Positions 6,209 through 9,563 of a stretch of 9,563 nt of DNA are shown here, in pieces; positions within the stretch are counted from its first letter, which is position 1; each line of letters starts with the position of its first letter. The notes under the pieces were generated by a model. The model saw only the letters and a list, made by a program, of their open reading frames with translations. It did no database searches and was not told the DNA's origin. This DNA is from Bordetella parapertussis (lineage in GTDB: Bacteria > Pseudomonadota > Gammaproteobacteria > Burkholderiales > SG8-39), in contig CAMDRY010000087.1 of the NCBI GenBank assembly GCA_945906975.1, positions 1-9,563 of the forward strand, in the 5' to 3' direction. The position numbers were made by a program, and so were the translations under genes.

Positions 6209-6286
6209 GCGCCGGCAGCTCTCATCGTTTCGGACCTTGCGACCTGGCGCAAGGTGGTTGCCGACGCGGAAGTCAAACTTGAATGA
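6209..6286 (+). pseudogene. Remnant of a second Bug/TctC-type C-terminus
   Basis: Directly after the binding-protein stop (6206-6208), and in the same frame, 25 sense codons run to a TGA at 6284-6286. They end in SDLATWRKVVADAEVKLE, which reads like the closing helix of Bug/TctC proteins (compare ARWSKVIKALGI at the end of the intact protein). The family usually ends in a W-x-K-V-V/I pattern followed by IKL/VKL. No start codon or ribosome binding site precedes it. It is best read as the tail of a deleted paralogue or of an older C-terminus of this gene, now untranslated. The assignment rests on motif resemblance over 18 residues. Confidence 0.5.
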
Positions 6287-6295
6287 AAGAAAATA

Positions 6296-8065
6296 ATGAC
6301 CGATAAAAGCACACCCGGCGCCGATAATTTCTGGAACGAGTACGCGGCCGACGAATGGTCCGATGCGCTGGTGGCATCGATGAAACTCGGCGGAATCGAC
6401 AATATTTTTTTCGTCTCCGGTTCCGAATCCGCGTTTCTTCAGGAGGCCACGGCCAAGGCCGCGGTTAAGGGCACGCCCGCGCCCAAGCTCATTACCATGA
6501 TCCACGAAACGGTGGCGCTGAATGCGGCGCTGGGCGCGGCCATGGTCACCGGCAAACCGACTGCCACGTCCTCTCACGTCGATGTGGGCACTCTGCATTA
6601 CGGCGGGGCCATCCACACCGCCTGGCGCGGCGGGTATCCGGTGCTGATGACCGCGGGCACCGGCCCGCGCGCCTTCCCCGGATCCATGCGCGGCTCGCGC
6701 AGCTCAATCACTCAATGGCTGCAAGAGCCGCGCGATCAGGCGGAGATCGTCCGCCAGTTCACCAAGGCCGATCACCGCCTCGAACACATTGATAATCCGG
6801 GTCTCATCGTCAGCCGCCTTCTGCAGATCGCCATCAGCGAACCCAAGGGGCCGGTATATCTCACCATGCCGCGCGAGACCGCGATGCTGCCGCTGCCCGG
6901 AAAAATACGGTTTCCCACTGCGCAGCAGCTCGGCTTCGCGCGCCCCATTGCCCCCGACCAGGACGATGTGCGCACGCTGGCCGGATGGCTGGTGAAGGCG
7001 CAGAACCCGGTGTTGTTTACCGACCGGGTGGCGCGCGATCCAGAGGCCGTAGCTGAGCTTGTACGATTGGCCGAATTGCTCGCAATTCCGGTGACCGAGT
7101 CTTCCGGTTCTGATCGGATGAATTTCCCCACCACCCATCCGCTCTACGGCACGGGCCCTGCGGCGACAGATGCCGACGTGGTCCTGGTGTTCGAGAGCCA
7201 TGTGCCCTGGATACCGGGCGCGGGCTCGCCGCCGGCCGACGCGAAGATCGCCTGGGTGGCCATGGATCCGGTGCATTCGCGCATCAAGACCCAGGAGTTT
7301 CGAGCCGACCTGTGGATACCCGCAACCGCGTCGCGCACCGCGCGCGCCATCTTCGAGGCGGCCACGGCGCTGTTGGATAAATCCGATATGTCGCGCATCG
7401 CCGTGCGTCGCGCGCACCTGGAAGGCCGGAAACGGAAGATGGCGGCCAAGTCAGAGGAACTTGCAGTTGCCGATGGAAAGTCCGGCAAGCCCACCGGACG
7501 CTGGGCCGCCTACCAACTGGGCAAGCTGCTCACACCCGATGCCATTGTGTTGAACGACGGCATCTCCAACGGCGGTTTCGTGCACACCTATGCGCAGCGC
7601 CATTTGCCGGGAACGTACTTCCGCAGTGGCAGCAGCACCGGCGGCTGGGGATCGGGCGCCGCTTTCGGCATCAAGCTGTCGCGCCCCGAGCAGGATGTGG
7701 TGCTGGCCAGCGGTGACGGCTACTACTCGTTTGGCACACCCATGGCGGCGCTGTGGGCCGCGCGCCACCACAAGTCGCCCTTTCTCAGTCTGATTTTTGT
7801 GAACGGCACATACAGCACCGGTACCACCGAACTTCGCCAGGCCTACCCCGAGGGTTACGCGGTGGAGCACGGCGACTATGCGGGCGGCAGTTTTGATCCG
7901 CCGCCGAACTTCGCGAAATACGCGGAGGCCGTTGAAGGTTTCGGCGAGTACGTGACCGAAACCGACCGAGTCGGCCCGGCGCTGAAAGAGGGGCTGGAGG
8001 CTGTCCGCAAAGGCCGGCCTGCGGTCGTGGCCGTGCGCGTGCCCGGGCCGTTGCAGGACGAATAA
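6296..8065 (+). CDS. ThDP-dependent enzyme, acetolactate synthase/benzoylformate decarboxylase superfamily
   Basis: A 589-residue thiamine-diphosphate enzyme with the three-domain plan of the acetolactate synthase/2-oxoacid decarboxylase superfamily: Pyr domain (about 20-190), central domain (about 205-365) and PP domain (about 400-585). E71 in MIHETVALNAALG fits the cofactor-activating glutamate. G473-D474-G475 opens the Mg-ThDP motif and ends at N503 in VNGTYST, where many relatives have Asn-Asn. The Pyr domain carries SSHVDVGTLHYGGAIH (92-107), with H94, H101 and H107 near the expected active site, in place of the S-G-P-G type loop of classical synthases. Such proteins are often annotated as generic acetolactate-synthase-like, but here the catabolic context suggests decarboxylation, carboligation or C-C cleavage of a pathway 2-oxo intermediate. 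The start has only a weak ribosome binding site. The substrate is unknown. Confidence 0.9.
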   Translation: MTDKSTPGADNFWNEYAADEWSDALVASMKLGGIDNIFFVSGSESAFLQEATAKAAVKGTPAPKLITMIHETVALNAALGAAMVTGKPTATSSHVDVGTLHYGGAIHTAWRGGYPVLMTAGTGPRAFPGSMRGSRSSITQWLQEPRDQAEIVRQFTKADHRLEHIDNPGLIVSRLLQIAISEPKGPVYLTMPRETAMLPLPGKIRFPTAQQLGFARPIAPDQDDVRTLAGWLVKAQNPVLFTDRVARDPEAVAELVRLAELLAIPVTESSGSDRMNFPTTHPLYGTGPAATDADVVLVFESHVPWIPGAGSPPADAKIAWVAMDPVHSRIKTQEFRADLWIPATASRTARAIFEAATALLDKSDMSRIAVRRAHLEGRKRKMAAKSEELAVADGKSGKPTGRWAAYQLGKLLTPDAIVLNDGISNGGFVHTYAQRHLPGTYFRSGSSTGGWGSGAAFGIKLSRPEQDVVLASGDGYYSFGTPMAALWAARHHKSPFLSLIFVNGTYSTGTTELRQAYPEGYAVEHGDYAGGSFDPPPNFAKYAEAVEGFGEYVTETDRVGPALKEGLEAVRKGRPAVVAVRVPGPLQDE

Positions 8066-8094
8066 TTTTTTATGTCAGTCATCAGGAAGAGAAA

Positions 8095-9563
8095 ATGACA
8101 CGTACACTTGAGACGCCCGTACTGATTGTTGGCGCCGGACCCATCGGTATGGCTCTGGCGCTCGATCTGGGCTGGCGCGGCACGAAATGCATGCTCATCG
8201 AGCAGGGCGATGGCAGCATCGAACAGCCGAAAATCGGCGTGATGGCGGTGCGGACCATGGAGTTCTTCCGCCGCTGGGGAATTTCAGACCGCGTGCGCAA
8301 CTGCGGGTTTCCGGACGACTACAAGCTTTCCCAGGTTTTCTGCACCAGCCTAGCCGGCCATCTGCTGGAGCGGGAAGAATATCCAAGCCTCAGCGAAATG
8401 GATAAGCCCACCTGGACCCCCGAGAGAAAGAAACAGCGCTGCCCGCAGAACTGGCTCAACCCGATACTGCAGGGTGCGGTCGAGGAGCAGGAATCGGTAA
8501 CGCTGCATTTTCGCCACAAGCTTGAGAGCTTCGAGCAGTTCCCGACGCATGTAATTGCTAATGTGACCGACATCGCCACCGGTGAGAAAGTCTCGATACA
8601 CGCGAATTACCTAGTGGGTTGCGACGGGGTCGGCAGCGCGGTGCGCGATGCGCTCGCGATCGACATGCGGGGCAACTCCAAGTTGAGCTATTCGATCAGC
8701 ATACTGGTGCGCATGCCGAACCTGTTGAAGCACATCGATAAGGGCGAGGCGGAACGCTATATTTTCGTCGGCCCCGAAGGCACCTGGGGCAACTGGACAG
8801 TCATCGATACCAAAGACCTGTGGCGGCTCACCCTGCTCGGGACCACGGACAAGCTCGATCTGGACAAGCTCGATCCATCGGCCTGGGTGAAACGGGCGCT
8901 GGGGCGCGATGACATTCCATTCGAAGTGCTGTCGGTGCTGCCATGGCGGCGCAGTGAACTGATTGCCGATCACTATGGATCCGGGCGCGTGATTCTTTGC
9001 GGTGATTCGGTCCACACCATGTCACCCACCGGCGGCATGGGCATGAACACGGGCATGGGCGATGCCGTCGACCTGGGATGGAAACTCGACGCGGTGTTGC
9101 GCAACTGGGGCGATCCCGGGCTGCTTGATTCCTACGAAATCGAGCGCAGGCCGATTGGCGCGCGCAACGCGGCGGTGTCGACACACAACTGGAATTCATG
9201 GAAAGCACCGAAGGACTGCACCGCCATTCTGGATGAGACAGCGGAAGGCGCGCAGCTGCGCCTGGATGTCGGCACCGGATTGCGCGCGTCAACCAGGCTC
9301 GACTGGGAGTCCTGGGGCCTGCAGATGGGCTATCGCTACGAGGGTTCGCCGATCTGCATTGCGGATGGATCTGCGCCCACTGCCGATGACTACACCACCT
9401 ACAACCCCAGCGCGCGACCGGGCGGGCGTGCGCCGCATGCGTGGCTGCCAGACGGGCGCTCACTCCTGGATCTGTTCGGGCGCGAGTTTGTGCTGCTGAG
9501 TTTTTCAGGGGCGGAATCGGGCGAAGTCGCGGCAATGCAGGCGGCTGCGGCGAAGCGCGGCGT
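8095..9563 (+). CDS. FAD-dependent aromatic hydroxylase (partial, runs off the window)
   Basis: The frame stays open from ATG 8095 to the window end, giving 489 complete codons with no stop. It is a class A flavoprotein monooxygenase (PheA/TfdB/MhpA-like), which hydroxylates aromatic or heteroaromatic rings with NAD(P)H and O2. Visible are the FAD dinucleotide fold VLIVGAGPIG (9-18), the DG motif CDGVGSAVR (176-184), and the GD motif GDSVHTMSPTGGMGMNTGMGD (303-323) followed by the DLGWKL helix. From about 425 (DGRSLLDLFGREFVLLSF) the thioredoxin-like C-terminal domain of the phenol-hydroxylase group begins; relatives are about 530-590 residues, so its end is missing here. AGGA at 8084-8087 sets the start. 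The gene lies 29 bases after the ThDP gene, so the two are probably co-transcribed. The substrate cannot be read from the sequence. Confidence 0.9.
   Translation, partial: MTRTLETPVLIVGAGPIGMALALDLGWRGTKCMLIEQGDGSIEQPKIGVMAVRTMEFFRRWGISDRVRNCGFPDDYKLSQVFCTSLAGHLLEREEYPSLSEMDKPTWTPERKKQRCPQNWLNPILQGAVEEQESVTLHFRHKLESFEQFPTHVIANVTDIATGEKVSIHANYLVGCDGVGSAVRDALAIDMRGNSKLSYSISILVRMPNLLKHIDKGEAERYIFVGPEGTWGNWTVIDTKDLWRLTLLGTTDKLDLDKLDPSAWVKRALGRDDIPFEVLSVLPWRRSELIADHYGSGRVILCGDSVHTMSPTGGMGMNTGMGDAVDLGWKLDAVLRNWGDPGLLDSYEIERRPIGARNAAVSTHNWNSWKAPKDCTAILDETAEGAQLRLDVGTGLRASTRLDWESWGLQMGYRYEGSPICIADGSAPTADDYTTYNPSARPGGRAPHAWLPDGRSLLDLFGREFVLLSFSGAESGEVAAMQAAAAKRG

Noticed and set aside
5651..6616. Minus-strand 321-residue open frame
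   Set aside because: It overlaps the binding-protein and ThDP genes, both well supported by motifs; no family features and no ribosome binding site.
6704..7417. Minus-strand 237-residue open frame inside the ThDP gene
   Set aside because: Shadow of the ThDP coding frame, Arg/Gly/His-rich with no domain.

Overview
The window looks like a piece of a GC-rich proteobacterial chromosome, most likely a betaproteobacterium of the Burkholderiales. The evidence is the Bug/TctC-type solute-binding protein, a NahR-like LysR regulator, and high-GC codon use with tight operon spacing. No tRNA, rRNA, insertion sequence or CRISPR array is visible. The call on organism is inference from gene families only.

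Layout: two divergent transcription units share a short AT-rich control region at about 3497-3619. Leftward (minus strand) are a LysR regulator (2567-3496), a CobW-type metal-chaperone GTPase (1512-2570) and a dihydropyrimidinase/hydantoinase-family cyclic amidohydrolase (85-1515). Each is joined to the next by a 4-base stop/start overlap. Rightward (plus strand) are an isochorismatase-family amidase (3620-4312), an Asp/Glu racemase-superfamily protein of the maleate isomerase/arylmalonate decarboxylase type (4309-5118, again a 4-base overlap), a periplasmic Bug/TctC binding protein (5204-6208), a ThDP-dependent enzyme (6296-8065) and an FAD-dependent aromatic hydroxylase (8095 to the window end, cut off). 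The control region holds a 7-bp inverted repeat with the T-N11-A core expected of a LysR-type operator, next to a plausible promoter for the plus-strand genes.

Taken together this is a substrate-inducible catabolic island. The uptake protein would capture an organic acid or related compound. The flavin hydroxylase and ThDP enzyme would modify or cleave it. The cyclic amidohydrolase, amidase and isomerase-like enzyme could open a cyclic amide or imide, remove nitrogen and process the resulting diacid. An imide to half-amide to maleate to fumarate flow fits three of the enzyme families, but the substrate cannot be read from the sequence and the isomerase-like protein seems to lack one catalytic cysteine of true maleate isomerases. 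Two smaller oddities are an in-frame remnant of a second binding-protein C-terminus after the stop codon at 6208, and a heptameric TTAACCC repeat in front of the binding-protein gene.
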